Positions 16,938-25,177 are shown, numbered from the stretch's first letter. The stretch is DNA of 64,000 bases from Pseudomonas frederiksbergensis (GCF_003732705.1 NZ_MOBR01000044.1:86546-150545); one strand, 5' to 3'. Numbers and translations: made by a program. Notes: a model not told the origin generated them from the letters alone.

Positions 16938-18155
16938 ATGGCGGACGTAAACAAGGTCGTTCTGGCGTATTCCGGCGGCCTGGACACTTCGGTGATCCTC
17001 AAGTGGCTGCAGGATACTTATAACTGTGAAGTAGTGACCTTCACCGCTGACCTGGGTCAGGGCGAAGAGGTCGAACCGGCCCGCGCCAAGGCGCAGGCCA
17101 TGGGCGTCAAAGAAATCTACATCGACGATCTGCGCGAAGAGTTCGTGCGTGATTTCGTGTTCCCTATGTTCCGTGCCAACACCGTTTACGAAGGCGAGTA
17201 CCTGCTGGGTACTTCCATCGCTCGTCCGTTGATCGCCAAACGCCTGATCGAAATCGCCAACGAAACCGGCGCTGACGCCATTTCCCATGGCGCCACCGGC
17301 AAGGGCAACGATCAGGTTCGTTTCGAACTCGGCGCCTACGCACTCAAGCCAGGCGTGAAAGTGATCGCTCCTTGGCGCGAGTGGGACCTGCTCTCCCGTG
17401 AAAAGCTGATGGATTATGCTGAAAAGCACAACATCCCGATCGAGCGCCACGGCAAGAAAAAATCCCCGTACTCGATGGATGCCAACCTGCTGCACATCTC
17501 CTATGAAGGCGGCGTGCTGGAAGACACCTGGACCGAGCACGAAGAAGATATGTGGAAATGGACCGTCTCCCCGGAGAAGGCTCCAGACAAGGCGCAGTAC
17601 CTGGAACTGACCTACCGCAACGGCGACATCGTGGCACTGGACGGCGTCGAGATGACCCCGGCCACCGTGCTGGCGACGCTGAACAAGATCGGTGGCGAAC
17701 ACGGTATCGGCCGTCTCGATATCGTCGAGAACCGTTACGTGGGCATGAAGTCCCGCGGCTGCTACGAAACCCCTGGCGGCACCATCATGCTGCGCGCGCA
17801 CCGTGCGATCGAATCGATCACCCTGGACCGCGAAGTGGCTCACCTCAAAGACGAGCTGATGCCTAAATACGCCAGCCTGATCTACACCGGTTACTGGTGG
17901 AGCCCTGAGCGTCTGATGTTGCAACAGATGATCGACGCGTCCCAGGCTCACGTGAATGGTGTGGTTCGCCTGAAGCTGTACAAAGGCAACGTGATCGTCA
18001 CCGGCCGCAAGTCCGATGAGTCGTTGTTCGACGCCAACATCGCGACCTTCGAAGAAGATGGCGGCGCCTACAATCAGGCTGATGCGGCGGGCTTCATCAA
18101 GCTCAACGCCTTGCGCATGCGCATTGCTGCCAACAAGGGTCGCAAGCTGTTCTGA
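16938..18155 (+). CDS. argG: Argininosuccinate synthase
   Basis: ATP-dependent ligation of citrulline and aspartate in arginine biosynthesis. The 405-residue protein has the N-type ATP pyrophosphatase loop AYSGGLDTS (10-18), the HGATGKGNDQVRFE block near residue 117, and SPYSMDANLLHISYEGG near 177. It uses ATG 16938 with a GGAG site. It is monocistronic, followed by a strong hairpin. The product of ArgF, whose gene lies 8 kb upstream, is its substrate. Confidence 0.97.
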   Translation: MADVNKVVLAYSGGLDTSVILKWLQDTYNCEVVTFTADLGQGEEVEPARAKAQAMGVKEIYIDDLREEFVRDFVFPMFRANTVYEGEYLLGTSIARPLIAKRLIEIANETGADAISHGATGKGNDQVRFELGAYALKPGVKVIAPWREWDLLSREKLMDYAEKHNIPIERHGKKKSPYSMDANLLHISYEGGVLEDTWTEHEEDMWKWTVSPEKAPDKAQYLELTYRNGDIVALDGVEMTPATVLATLNKIGGEHGIGRLDIVENRYVGMKSRGCYETPGGTIMLRAHRAIESITLDREVAHLKDELMPKYASLIYTGYWWSPERLMLQQMIDASQAHVNGVVRLKLYKGNVIVTGRKSDESLFDANIATFEEDGGAYNQADAAGFIKLNALRMRIAANKGRKLF

Positions 18156-18177
18156 CCTTTGCAGCGCTAGCTGAGGG

Positions 18178-18204
18178 TGTGGCCCTGTCGTCGACAGGGC
18201 CACA
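18178..18204. terminator. Strong hairpin after argG
   Basis: A perfect 12-bp stem TGTGGCCCTGTC / GACAGGGCCACA with a GTC loop follows the argG stop by 22 bases. No clear T-run follows, so it may act as an mRNA 3' end stabiliser or a weak terminator. Confidence 0.7.
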
Positions 18205-18254
18205 ACTCTGAAAAATGCTTATCTCGATTCCATTCAAACACATACTTTTTCTGA

Positions 18255-18914
18255 TCACGCGTCTAACCCGTGATCCAGCACCGTCACGCCTTGTGAGTTC
18301 AAGTTGTAGACAATGCAGAAGGTTTCGCAAGCGCCTTTGCTTTTGTGCTTCGAATACTTGAGTGCGCTTTCCTTCAGTACCTTCTCTGACTCGCCGCAAG
18401 CAAGAAACACGATCACCTTTGTGGGGTGACTCCGTGGTTCACAGATTTTCTCCATTAAGGTGGCGAACTCCACCGGCTTACCTATCCCGCGCGTATCAAT
18501 GATGCTCAATCCCTTCATCGGCCCCGGCAGATACATGCTGTGTTGCGCCCGGATGCCTGTGAACAATTGGATCGGAATTGGCGCGTCCTGTGCACGCCAG
18601 AACCAGCTACGAAACCTCCTCACTCTGGTTGAAAACCCAGGGCCGGGAGGTCGCTCGGCGTTATCAATGACTTTTATGAAGTTCTTGTCTTTATCAAAGT
18701 CAGAGGGGGCGTAAAGCGATCGATAGTTGAAGTTGAGCGTGAGAAAAAAAAGAAAGAGTAAGTAAAACGGAAAACTGATTAAAAACCAGACGTAGAGTTC
18801 TCGTTCGCTATTATCGAGAAAGGGCAGGGAGACCGCTGCCGATGTTTCAGAAAGTGCTGCAAATATCGCAATAATCGTCAGCGGGTTCGTGATTCTTTTT
18901 TTGAATTTTTTCAT
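18255..18914 (-). CDS. Unknown protein with two N-terminal membrane segments, 219 aa
   Basis: I do not recognise a characterised family. The N-terminus is basic (MKKFKKR). Two hydrophobic segments follow (about 11-31 and 40-62), then a motif NFNYRSLYAPSDFDKDKNF (about 62-80), and a soluble domain to the end that should face the cytoplasm. The domain ends SQGVTVLDHGLDA. Base use is clearly AT-richer than neighbours and codons are atypical (many TTT, AAA), suggesting horizontal transfer. No partner gene is adjacent. The 2-TM plus soluble-domain layout resembles membrane effectors of some bacterial defence systems, but that is only an architectural analogy. The ribosome site at the ATG is weak. 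Confidence 0.7.
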   Translation of the reverse strand: MKKFKKRITNPLTIIAIFAALSETSAAVSLPFLDNSERELYVWFLISFPFYLLFLFFLTLNFNYRSLYAPSDFDKDKNFIKVIDNAERPPGPGFSTRVRRFRSWFWRAQDAPIPIQLFTGIRAQHSMYLPGPMKGLSIIDTRGIGKPVEFATLMEKICEPRSHPTKVIVFLACGESEKVLKESALKYSKHKSKGACETFCIVYNLNSQGVTVLDHGLDA

Positions 18915-19470
18915 GTTGTTTGCTCATGGGATAGGCTTTTTCTCGTGTGAATAAAGTGTGTGTAGGTCGGGTGGTTCAGGTTTAGTATTTTGTTGGTGAG
19001 TATCCGTTCTGTGCAAGTAGTCGTGGTGATATCAGCTAACTGTAGTTCTCGTGGTTTTTATATGTTGGATGTTCTTGTTTCAAAAGTTTATGTTGCGTGT
19101 TGCGTGCGAGTCTTTCGATGTGGGCAGGTATTTAACGGTTTGTATTCTGGTATGGATTTTGATACTGACAATATCGGTTACCTTTCAGCGTAGGCCTATA
19201 GGCAGAGAATGCTGGAACTGTTACGGGGCTGTCGGTTATACGTGGTGTTGGTTGTAAGTCGATACAAAAAAACGCACCTGACGTCGGGCGCTCTTAAGAT
19301 TTCACGTTTTCAAACTCATTACTTTCAAGGTTTTTTTGTAGGAATTATCCGTGTTGCTTGTAGGGAATGTCTCTCGGTGTAGGTGCTTGGGGGGGGCGGC
19401 ATGCCACGGGTGAAACGACTAGGCTATTGTGCGGGCTCTAAAAATTCGAACAGCGAAATTGGACTTGCCC
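18915..19470. other. AT/GT-richer intergenic stretch with no supported gene
   Basis: This 556-base stretch is T- and GT-rich compared with its surroundings. Two overlapping plus-strand readings of 67-68 codons (from 18990 and 19051) lack ribosome sites and typical codon use, so I do not call them. It contains a run of eight G at 19389-19396 and probably the promoter of the response regulator that follows. It may be the remains of acquired DNA. Confidence 0.5.
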
Positions 19471-20097
19471 ATGAATAAAGTGCTGATCGTGGATGATCAT
19501 CCCGTCATTCGTCTTGCGGTGCGTTTGCTAATGGAACGTCATGGCTACGAAGTCATCGCAGAAACTGACAATGGTGTGGATGCATTGCAACTTGCTCGTG
19601 AACATATGCCGGACATTGTCATCCTGGATATCGGAATACCGAAACTGGATGGGCTGGAAGTCATCGCGCGCCTGACATCGGTAGCATTGCCTTTGAAAGT
19701 GTTAGTACTGACTTCCCAGGCGCCGGGGCATTTTTCAATGCGCTGCATGCAATCGGGTGCTGCCGGTTATGTTTGCAAGCAACAGGACCTCACTGAATTG
19801 CTCAGTGCTATCAAGGCCGTATTGTCAGGCTACAGCTACTTCCCCAATCAAGCCTTGCATACCGTTCGGGCCAGTCTTGGCAATGCCAGTGAAGCCGATA
19901 TGGTGGATCGTTTGTCGGGGCGGGAAATGATGGTGTTGCAACAGCTGGCCAGGGGAAAGACAAACAAGGAGATTGCCGATGGAATGTTCCTCAGCAACAA
20001 GACCGTCAGTACTTACAAAACCCGGTTGTTGTTGAAGCTCAATGCTCGCTCACTGGTGGACTTGATCGAACTGGCCCAGCGTAATGGCCTGGTATGA
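19471..20097 (+). CDS. LuxR/NarL-type response regulator (BvgA/EvgA-like), orphan
   Basis: A 208-residue two-component regulator. The receiver domain (1-120) has acidic D8 and D9, the phosphoacceptor D53 in VILDIGIP, T81 and K103. A LuxR-type helix-turn-helix follows (about 147-205, LSGREMMVLQQLARGKTNKEIA). Start ATG 19471 gives the canonical MNKVLIVDDHP; the ribosome site is weak, and a GTG at 19429 is in frame. No histidine kinase is adjacent, so its partner is encoded elsewhere. A terminator follows immediately. Targets are unknown. Confidence 0.93.
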   Translation: MNKVLIVDDHPVIRLAVRLLMERHGYEVIAETDNGVDALQLAREHMPDIVILDIGIPKLDGLEVIARLTSVALPLKVLVLTSQAPGHFSMRCMQSGAAGYVCKQQDLTELLSAIKAVLSGYSYFPNQALHTVRASLGNASEADMVDRLSGREMMVLQQLARGKTNKEIADGMFLSNKTVSTYKTRLLLKLNARSLVDLIELAQRNGLV

Positions 20098-20109
20098 CGC
20101 CACCTGGTA

Positions 20110-20136
20110 AAAAGCCTCCGTTTCGGGAGGCTTTCA
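20110..20136. terminator. Terminator after the response regulator gene
   Basis: Stem AAAGCCTCC / GGGAGGCTTT with a short GTTTC-type loop, 12 bases after the stop; an A-run before it lets it also serve the convergent 59-aa gene. Confidence 0.8.
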
Positions 20137-20140
20137 GGTG

Positions 20141-20320
20141 TCATAAATCAAAATCGTAATCGGCCAATTGCTTTTGCAGTCGGCGCTCCTCCAGCAGATT
20201 GTCGATGGTGCGGCGCTTGCTCAGGTTGGTTTTTGCTACCTCAACCACCGGTTCAGCGTCATCGGCTTCAACGGGGGTGAAGTCGTCTTCTACGTCCAAT
20301 TGCTCTTTGCCAGTGCTCAT
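20141..20320 (-). CDS. Small conserved acidic protein, PA3496-like, 59 aa
   Basis: The reading begins MSTGKEQLDVEDDFTPVEAD and ends QKQLADYDFDL. It has an acidic N-terminal half and a basic/helical segment LSKRRTIDNLLEERRLQKQL, with no membrane segment. Its position directly upstream of nth matches the small PA3496 gene of P. aeruginosa, a family I recall being annotated as a putative envelope-integrity protein; that role is not evident from the sequence. The gene lies convergent to the response regulator and is co-oriented with nth but upstream of no obvious operon partner. Confidence 0.8.
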   Translation of the reverse strand: MSTGKEQLDVEDDFTPVEADDAEPVVEVAKTNLSKRRTIDNLLEERRLQKQLADYDFDL

Positions 20321-20426
20321 TTTGTTACTCCAGGCTAAGACTGCCTTTGGCGCTCCTTATATCGACATTCTCCCGGCGGGTAAAAAAGATTTTTTCAATC
20401 GGCATATCAATAAATCTAATAGCGCC

Positions 20427-21065
20427 TCAATCGTCCGAGGTCTTTTGCTTGTATTCGCACAAGTCCTCGATCCGGCAACTGCCGCAGCGGGGCTTGCGGG
20501 CCAGGCAAACGTAGCGCCCGTGGAGGATCAGCCAGTGATGGGAGTCGAGCAGAAACTCCTTGGGCACGAATTTCATCAGCTTGTTTTCCACCTCGACCAC
20601 ATTTTTGCCGGGAGCAATGCCGGTACGGTTACTGACCCGGAAAATATGGGTGTCCACGGCCATGGTCAACTGACGGAACGCCGTATTGAGCACCACGTTG
20701 GCGGTCTTGCGGCCGACACCGGGCAGGGCCTCCAGCTCTTCGCGGGTCTGGGGCACTTCGCCGCCGTGTTTTTCCACCAGCAGGCGACAGGTTTCAATCA
20801 CGTTCTTGGCCTTGCTGTTGAACAGGCCGATGGTCTTGATGTACTCCGTCAGCCCTTCGACCCCCAGGGCATAAATCGCCGCCGGGGTATTGGCCACCGG
20901 ATAGAGTTTCGCCGTGGCCTTGTTGACGCCGACATCGGTGGACTGTGCCGACAGAATCACCGCGATCAGCAGTTCAAACGCTGAGGAGTAGGCCAGTTCG
21001 GTTTTCGGTTCCGGGTTGTCTTCGTGCAGCCTGCGGAAGATTTCGTAACGTTTTGCGGCATTCAT
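20427..21065 (-). CDS. nth: Endonuclease III
   Basis: Bifunctional DNA glycosylase/AP lyase for oxidised pyrimidines in base-excision repair. The 212-residue protein has the helix-hairpin-helix LPGVGRKTANVV with catalytic K120, the catalytic D138 in AVDTHIFRVSNR, and the [4Fe-4S] cysteines C187, C194, C197 and C203. All key residues are intact. It lies 25 bases downstream of the last rnf gene and likely shares its transcript; rnf-nth linkage is widespread in gammaproteobacteria. Confidence 0.97.
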   Translation of the reverse strand: MNAAKRYEIFRRLHEDNPEPKTELAYSSAFELLIAVILSAQSTDVGVNKATAKLYPVANTPAAIYALGVEGLTEYIKTIGLFNSKAKNVIETCRLLVEKHGGEVPQTREELEALPGVGRKTANVVLNTAFRQLTMAVDTHIFRVSNRTGIAPGKNVVEVENKLMKFVPKEFLLDSHHWLILHGRYVCLARKPRCGSCRIEDLCEYKQKTSDD

Positions 21066-21090
21066 GGGTGATGCGTTTCCTCGTAAGCGG

Positions 21091-21669
21091 TCAGTTTGAG
21101 GGCGTTTGACGATGCCAGGCTTGCCAGCCGGCGATCAATAACCCCAGCAGAATGAATCCGCCGGGGGCGAGGGTAGCCAGGCGCAGGCCGCCGTCGGCAG
21201 TCAGAACAACGCCGGGCCAATCCAACCCGCCGGTCAGCCAGGACAGATGCGCAGCGAGAGTGCCGTTGCCGATGAGTTCGCGCAGCAGGCCCATGCCCAC
21301 CATTAACGCGCCGAACAGGCCACACAGGCGCAAGCGATCAGGCCAAGGGCTGTGGAAAAAATCATTGCTGTCCATTACGACGCATTGCAAGGCGATCAGT
21401 CCGGCGTACAACCCCAGGTGTTGCTGCCATTGCAGCGACCAGGCTTGCCCGGCGAGCTCAGCGCAACTGGTTAGCGCGGCCGCCAGCATAACGCCGGCTG
21501 GCACACGTGCCCACGGGACGAGTCGGGCACGCAAAGGTCCCATCCCGGCGCCATACACAGCCATCACCGCCACGAACATCAGCCACAGGCCCAGGGCGGT
21601 CATCAGAGAGCCGGTGGCGCCGATCAGTGGCGCCAGCATCAGCGAGTTCTGCACAGAGGCCTTATTCAT
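21091..21669 (-). CDS. rnfE: RnfE/RsxE-like membrane subunit, reduced and lacking one cluster cysteine
   Basis: A 192-residue inner-membrane protein with about six hydrophobic segments, shorter than E. coli RsxE (231). The ATG at 21669 overlaps the rnfG stop by eight bases; longer readings are unnecessary. Of the two cysteines that E. coli-type RsxE supplies to a membrane [2Fe-2S] centre, the first is replaced (LMLAPLIGA, A13, where LLGLCPLLA is usual). The second remains as C96 in ALQCVVMDS. The later GLLRELIGNGTL segment is well conserved. It is the last rnf gene, followed by nth. Function in electron transfer is therefore uncertain. Confidence 0.85.
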   Translation of the reverse strand: MNKASVQNSLMLAPLIGATGSLMTALGLWLMFVAVMAVYGAGMGPLRARLVPWARVPAGVMLAAALTSCAELAGQAWSLQWQQHLGLYAGLIALQCVVMDSNDFFHSPWPDRLRLCGLFGALMVGMGLLRELIGNGTLAAHLSWLTGGLDWPGVVLTADGGLRLATLAPGGFILLGLLIAGWQAWHRQTPSN

Positions 21670-22273
21670 GGACGCTGCTCCCGACCCACTGTTGCCGATG
21701 TTCATCAAAGTAGCGCAAGGCCTCGTGAACGGCGTTGATTACCGCTCTTGAGGTGGTGGTCGCACCGGCCATTTGATCGAATTGTCCCTGATCCTTTTTC
21801 AGCGCCCAGCCAGTGTCAGCGGGATCAGTGCGCGACTTACCGGTGAAGAGGTGCAACCAGGCGTTCGGCCAGTCGGCGAGACGACCGCCCAGGCCCGGCG
21901 TCTCCGCCTGTTTGAGGGTTTTGACCCCGAGCAGTTTGCCGTTGGCGTCGATGGCGACCAGTAACTCGATGGTGCTGGTATAACCCACCGTCTGGCTACG
22001 CAGCAAAACGGCGCTGGGTTGGCCGGTCTTGGTTGCCAGGTAACCCCCCAGCAGTGTGCTGTTGGCCAGCGCAATGTTGTCGAGGGCCAATGGCTGTTCC
22101 AGTGGCTGGTTGTCGTAGCTGTCGGGCGGCAACATATCCAGCAGGGTGCGACTGTCGATCAGGCGTTGTTCAGTGGCAATCCGAGCAGCGCTGGTGTGAT
22201 GCACAAGGTAAGTCGCGCCCATTCCCAGGCCGGCCAATAACACCAATGTCACAACGCTGGCCGCCCGGTTCAT
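21662..22273 (-). CDS. rnfG: RnfG/RsxG-like FMN-binding subunit
   Basis: A 203-residue protein with one N-terminal membrane helix (about 7-24) and a periplasmic FMN-binding domain. The covalent flavin site is retained: the S(T)GAT-type motif reads AGATTTSRAV, with T172 as the predicted attachment residue. Conserved ETPGLGGRL lies near residue 124. It overlaps rnfD by four bases upstream and rnfE by eight bases downstream. In Rnf and Rsx complexes this subunit carries one of two covalently bound FMN groups, attached by ApbE. Confidence 0.9.
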   Translation of the reverse strand: MNRAASVVTLVLLAGLGMGATYLVHHTSAARIATEQRLIDSRTLLDMLPPDSYDNQPLEQPLALDNIALANSTLLGGYLATKTGQPSAVLLRSQTVGYTSTIELLVAIDANGKLLGVKTLKQAETPGLGGRLADWPNAWLHLFTGKSRTDPADTGWALKKDQGQFDQMAGATTTSRAVINAVHEALRYFDEHRQQWVGSSVHE

Positions 22274-23262
22274 GGTGCGTTTCGCTCCTGCCGGGCGGCG
22301 ACAAACCGCTCCAGCGCCGGTACGCAGAGGTTCATCAGCAGCACGGCGAAGGCCACGCCGTCAGGGTAACCACCCCAGGTTCGAATCAGATAAGTCAGCA
22401 GCCCGACGCCCACACCGAACATCAACCGGGCACCCGGGCTTTTAGCGCCGGACACCGGCTCCGTGATGATAAAGAAGGCACCCAGCATGCTTGCGCCAGT
22501 GAGCAAATGAAACAGCGGCGAACCATGGGAGTCCGAGCCCGAACCGTTCCAGCACAACAGGCTAATGATGAACAGGCTGGCGAGCATGCCGACCGGTGCA
22601 TGCCAACTGAACACCCGTTGCTGCAGCAGAAAGGCGCCACCGGCCAGAAACGCCAGGTTGACCCATTCCACGCCACGTCCGCCGAAATGGCCGAACGCCG
22701 GGTTGCCGGCGAACAGCTCATCCATGGTCAGGCTTTTATTGATGCGCAGGCTGTCCAGCGCCGTAGCCTGGACCCAGGCATCCGGCGTCTGGCTGAAACT
22801 GAAACCGAAGATCTGCTGAAGGCCGCCGAGCAGGTCCATGCCATGGGATGACGGCCAATGGGTCATCGGCTGGGGGAAGGTCACCAGCGCCAGGGCGAAA
22901 CCGAGCATGGCCGGGTTGAACGGGTTCTTGCCCACGCCGCCATACAGGTGTTTACCGAACAGCATCGCGGCGCTGGCCGCACTGACCGTCAGCCACCACG
23001 GACAATAAGGCGGCAACGCCAACGCCAATAGCGTCGCCGTGACCAAGGCACTGCCGTCGCTCAAGGTGGGTTTGAGCGGGCGTTGGCGCAGCTTCAGCAC
23101 GGCAGCCTCGACGGCCAGTGCCGTCATCGCTGTCAGAATCAGATTGATCAAAACCCCCCAGCCGTACAGCCAAAACAACACCAGCATCCCCGGCACGGTG
23201 GCCAGCAATACCAGCTTCATGGCCTGCTGAAGGCGTTCGTCTACCGATTCAAGGGGCGACAT
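22270..23262 (-). CDS. rnfD: RnfD/RsxD-like membrane subunit
   Basis: A 330-residue polytopic protein with about nine to ten hydrophobic segments. Conserved blocks include KHLYGGVGKNPFNPAMLGF (103-121) and WGGYPDGVAFAVLL near the end. The predicted covalent-FMN threonine T167 is present in WVQATALDSL, where E. coli RsxD has SQAT. The start overlaps the rnfB end by 14 bases, and no rnfC lies between them, although canonical rnf operons place rnfC here. It is otherwise close in length to E. coli RsxD. Confidence 0.92.
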   Translation of the reverse strand: MSPLESVDERLQQAMKLVLLATVPGMLVLFWLYGWGVLINLILTAMTALAVEAAVLKLRQRPLKPTLSDGSALVTATLLALALPPYCPWWLTVSAASAAMLFGKHLYGGVGKNPFNPAMLGFALALVTFPQPMTHWPSSHGMDLLGGLQQIFGFSFSQTPDAWVQATALDSLRINKSLTMDELFAGNPAFGHFGGRGVEWVNLAFLAGGAFLLQQRVFSWHAPVGMLASLFIISLLCWNGSGSDSHGSPLFHLLTGASMLGAFFIITEPVSGAKSPGARLMFGVGVGLLTYLIRTWGGYPDGVAFAVLLMNLCVPALERFVAARQERNAP

Positions 23263-24460
23263 AGGCCTCCACCAGACGTTCGGCTTCCAGCAGTCGGGCG
23301 CGGGCCTTGTCCATCAACTCGGCAGGCGTATCGGGATGTCGTTCAAGTTTGCTGACGTCCGCACGGGCGTAGGCCAATTCGGTTTTCAGCTGTCGAAGTT
23401 GGCTGTTGATCGGGCGTTTTTCGACGCGCATCAGGTCAGGTGCCGGTTGATCGCTGAGCGCTTCAGCCTCGTGCAAGGCCTGTTCGGCATTTTTCAATGC
23501 GAGCGCCAACGCTTCGATCTGTTCTACCGGAGCTTCGCTGGTCTGCGCTTTTTTCAGTTCGGCGCGGCGCATGGCTAACTGGATTTTTGCCCGTTTCAGC
23601 TCCGCGTCTTTCGCCGGGGCAACAGGCGCCGGGGCGGGTGGCGCGCTGCTTTCCAGTTGCGCCAACGCCTGCTCGGCGACTTCGAACTGTTGTTGCAGCA
23701 CGATCAGTTGCGATTGCTGCTCGAAGGTCGGCGGATGCCCGAATGCCTTGAGCGATTTGTTCAATTGCGCCCGACTCATGGCCACATCGATCTTGGCCTT
23801 TTTCAGCGCCGCATCAGCCGTCGCCGCTTTCTGCGCGCGAACCCGCTCAAGGGCCGCCTGGACCGGATTAACCGCCATTTCGCTGGGTTGCGCGGCACGT
23901 TGCGCGCGGGCCTGACGTTCGGCAATTTTCTGTTGTACTTCCCGCTGCAACCGAGCGTTGCGTTGCTCGAAACGCCGCCGCGCCCGATTGCGCTTGGTGG
24001 CCCGGGCCCGTTGTTCTTCGAGGCTGAACGCCAGGCCGCCGACGATCGGCAGCACCGTGGCCAGCGGCAACGGGCGCATTTCGATGCAGTCCACCGGGCA
24101 CGGCGCCACGCACAGGTCGCAGCCGGTGCATTCATCGACGATCACGGTGTGCATCAGCTTTGCCGCGCCAACAATGGCGTCCACCGGGCAAGCCTGGATG
24201 CATTTGGTGCAGCCAATGCATTCGGCTTCGCGAATGTAGGCAATCTGCGCCGGCGCCGAACCGCGACTGACATCCAGTTCCAGCACTGGCACCTTCAGCA
24301 GATCCGCGAGGGCAGCGATGGTTTCGCTGCCGCCCGGCGGGCATTTGTTGATCGACTCGCCGCTGGCGATGCCTTCGGCGTAGGGCTTGCATCCGGGGTG
24401 GCCGCACTTGCCGCATTGGGTCTGGGGCAAGAGGGCGTCGATGCGTTGAATCAGACTCAT
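23249..24460 (-). CDS. rnfB: RnfB-like ferredoxin without membrane anchor, with RnfC-like C-terminal repeats
   Basis: A 403-residue protein. Residues 1-125 match RnfB: C16, C19, C24 and C40 for one [4Fe-4S] centre, then C81/84/87/91 and C111/114/117/121 for two ferredoxin-type centres. The N-terminal hydrophobic helix of canonical RnfB is absent; the start overlaps the rnfA stop in ATGA, which leaves no room for it. After residue 145 comes a long Arg/Ala/Gln-rich helical tail with three related units (217-237, 286-306, 353-373; for example ELKRAKIQLAMRRAELKKAQ). These resemble the C-terminal repeats of RnfC. No RnfC flavin/NADH module exists in the window. Confidence 0.9.
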   Translation of the reverse strand: MSLIQRIDALLPQTQCGKCGHPGCKPYAEGIASGESINKCPPGGSETIAALADLLKVPVLELDVSRGSAPAQIAYIREAECIGCTKCIQACPVDAIVGAAKLMHTVIVDECTGCDLCVAPCPVDCIEMRPLPLATVLPIVGGLAFSLEEQRARATKRNRARRRFEQRNARLQREVQQKIAERQARAQRAAQPSEMAVNPVQAALERVRAQKAATADAALKKAKIDVAMSRAQLNKSLKAFGHPPTFEQQSQLIVLQQQFEVAEQALAQLESSAPPAPAPVAPAKDAELKRAKIQLAMRRAELKKAQTSEAPVEQIEALALALKNAEQALHEAEALSDQPAPDLMRVEKRPINSQLRQLKTELAYARADVSKLERHPDTPAELMDKARARLLEAERLVEAYVAP

Positions 24461-25026
24461 GTTTTGATCAGTCCACTGAATCCGAGAAAAGCCACTGCGA
24501 TCAGTCCGGCGCCGATCAACTGGATCGGCAAGCCACGAAAGGGCAGGGGAACATCGTTATCACGTGTGCGCTGTTGCAAGTCGCAGAACAGGCTCAGCAC
24601 CAGCCAGAAACCCAACCCGGCGCCGAGGCTCAGGGCGGTGGCGTGGAAAAATCCCTGGTCGTCCTGAGCGTTGAGCAAGGTCAGGCCGAGCACGCCGGCG
24701 TTGCCCAGCAGCAATGGCCAGAGGCCCTCGAATGAAAGTTTTGGAAGTGATCGCGACAGCAGCTTCAGCAGCGGGGCAATCAGCAAAACGCTCAGTGGCA
24801 GGAACACGAACAGGCGCAGGGCCGTGAGGTCCAGCGGCACCAACAGCCAGTGGTAGATTGCGTAACCGAGCAGGCCAACGATCAGCATCAGACTCGCCGT
24901 GGCAATGCCCAGCGCATGGACCTGCCGTTGTTCGGCACCCACCAGCGGATCGACGCCCAGCGGCCACTGCAACACGAGGTTGTTGATCAGGGCTGCGCTG
25001 ATAAGCGTGAGAAGCAATTCGGTCAT
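24457..25026 (-). CDS. rnfA: RnfA/RsxA-like membrane subunit lacking both cluster cysteines
   Basis: A 189-residue protein with six hydrophobic segments, start ATG 25026 (MTELLLTLISAALINN). It aligns along its length with E. coli RsxA, including PFRGLPIQLIGAGLIAVAFLGFSGL at the C-terminus. The two cysteines that help hold the membrane [2Fe-2S] centre are gone: LGVDP (D26) replaces LGLCP, and LLGNAGVLG (A110) replaces TTNCAVLG. It is the first gene of the cluster A-B-D-G-E-nth. Its upstream region (25027-25121) probably holds the promoter. Confidence 0.9.
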   Translation of the reverse strand: MTELLLTLISAALINNLVLQWPLGVDPLVGAEQRQVHALGIATASLMLIVGLLGYAIYHWLLVPLDLTALRLFVFLPLSVLLIAPLLKLLSRSLPKLSFEGLWPLLLGNAGVLGLTLLNAQDDQGFFHATALSLGAGLGFWLVLSLFCDLQQRTRDNDVPLPFRGLPIQLIGAGLIAVAFLGFSGLIKT

Positions 25027-25128
25027 GACCTGGTTACCTAAGCGTCCGTATCCACATATCGTTGGGCTGATAATTACCCCTACAAAGTGAGGCCATGCAT
25101 GAGAGATAGTATGGGCCAGACATGAAAA

Positions 25129-25160
25129 TCCCACAGGCATGCCAGGCACGACTGTGGGAC
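25129..25160 (-). terminator. Terminator of metG
   Basis: CCCACAG (25130-25136) and CTGTGGG (25152-25158) form a stem that, read on the minus strand, is followed by TTTTC shortly after the metG stop. Confidence 0.75.
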
Positions 25161-25177
25161 TTGTTCAGCGAAGTGCC

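Noticed and set aside
18178..18204. argG hairpin as an attachment site for the insertion downstream
   Set aside because: It is a plain terminator-like stem; no tRNA, integrase or direct repeats flank the low-GC stretch.
18990..19257. Two overlapping plus-strand readings of 67 and 68 codons
   Set aside because: No ribosome site, abnormal composition (many Cys, Val, Phe), frames overlapping each other, and no neighbour support.
24461..24580. Possible N-terminal extension giving RnfB a membrane helix
   Set aside because: The region is fully occupied by the rnfA C-terminus and the rnfB start overlaps its stop in ATGA; no in-frame upstream hydrophobic start exists.
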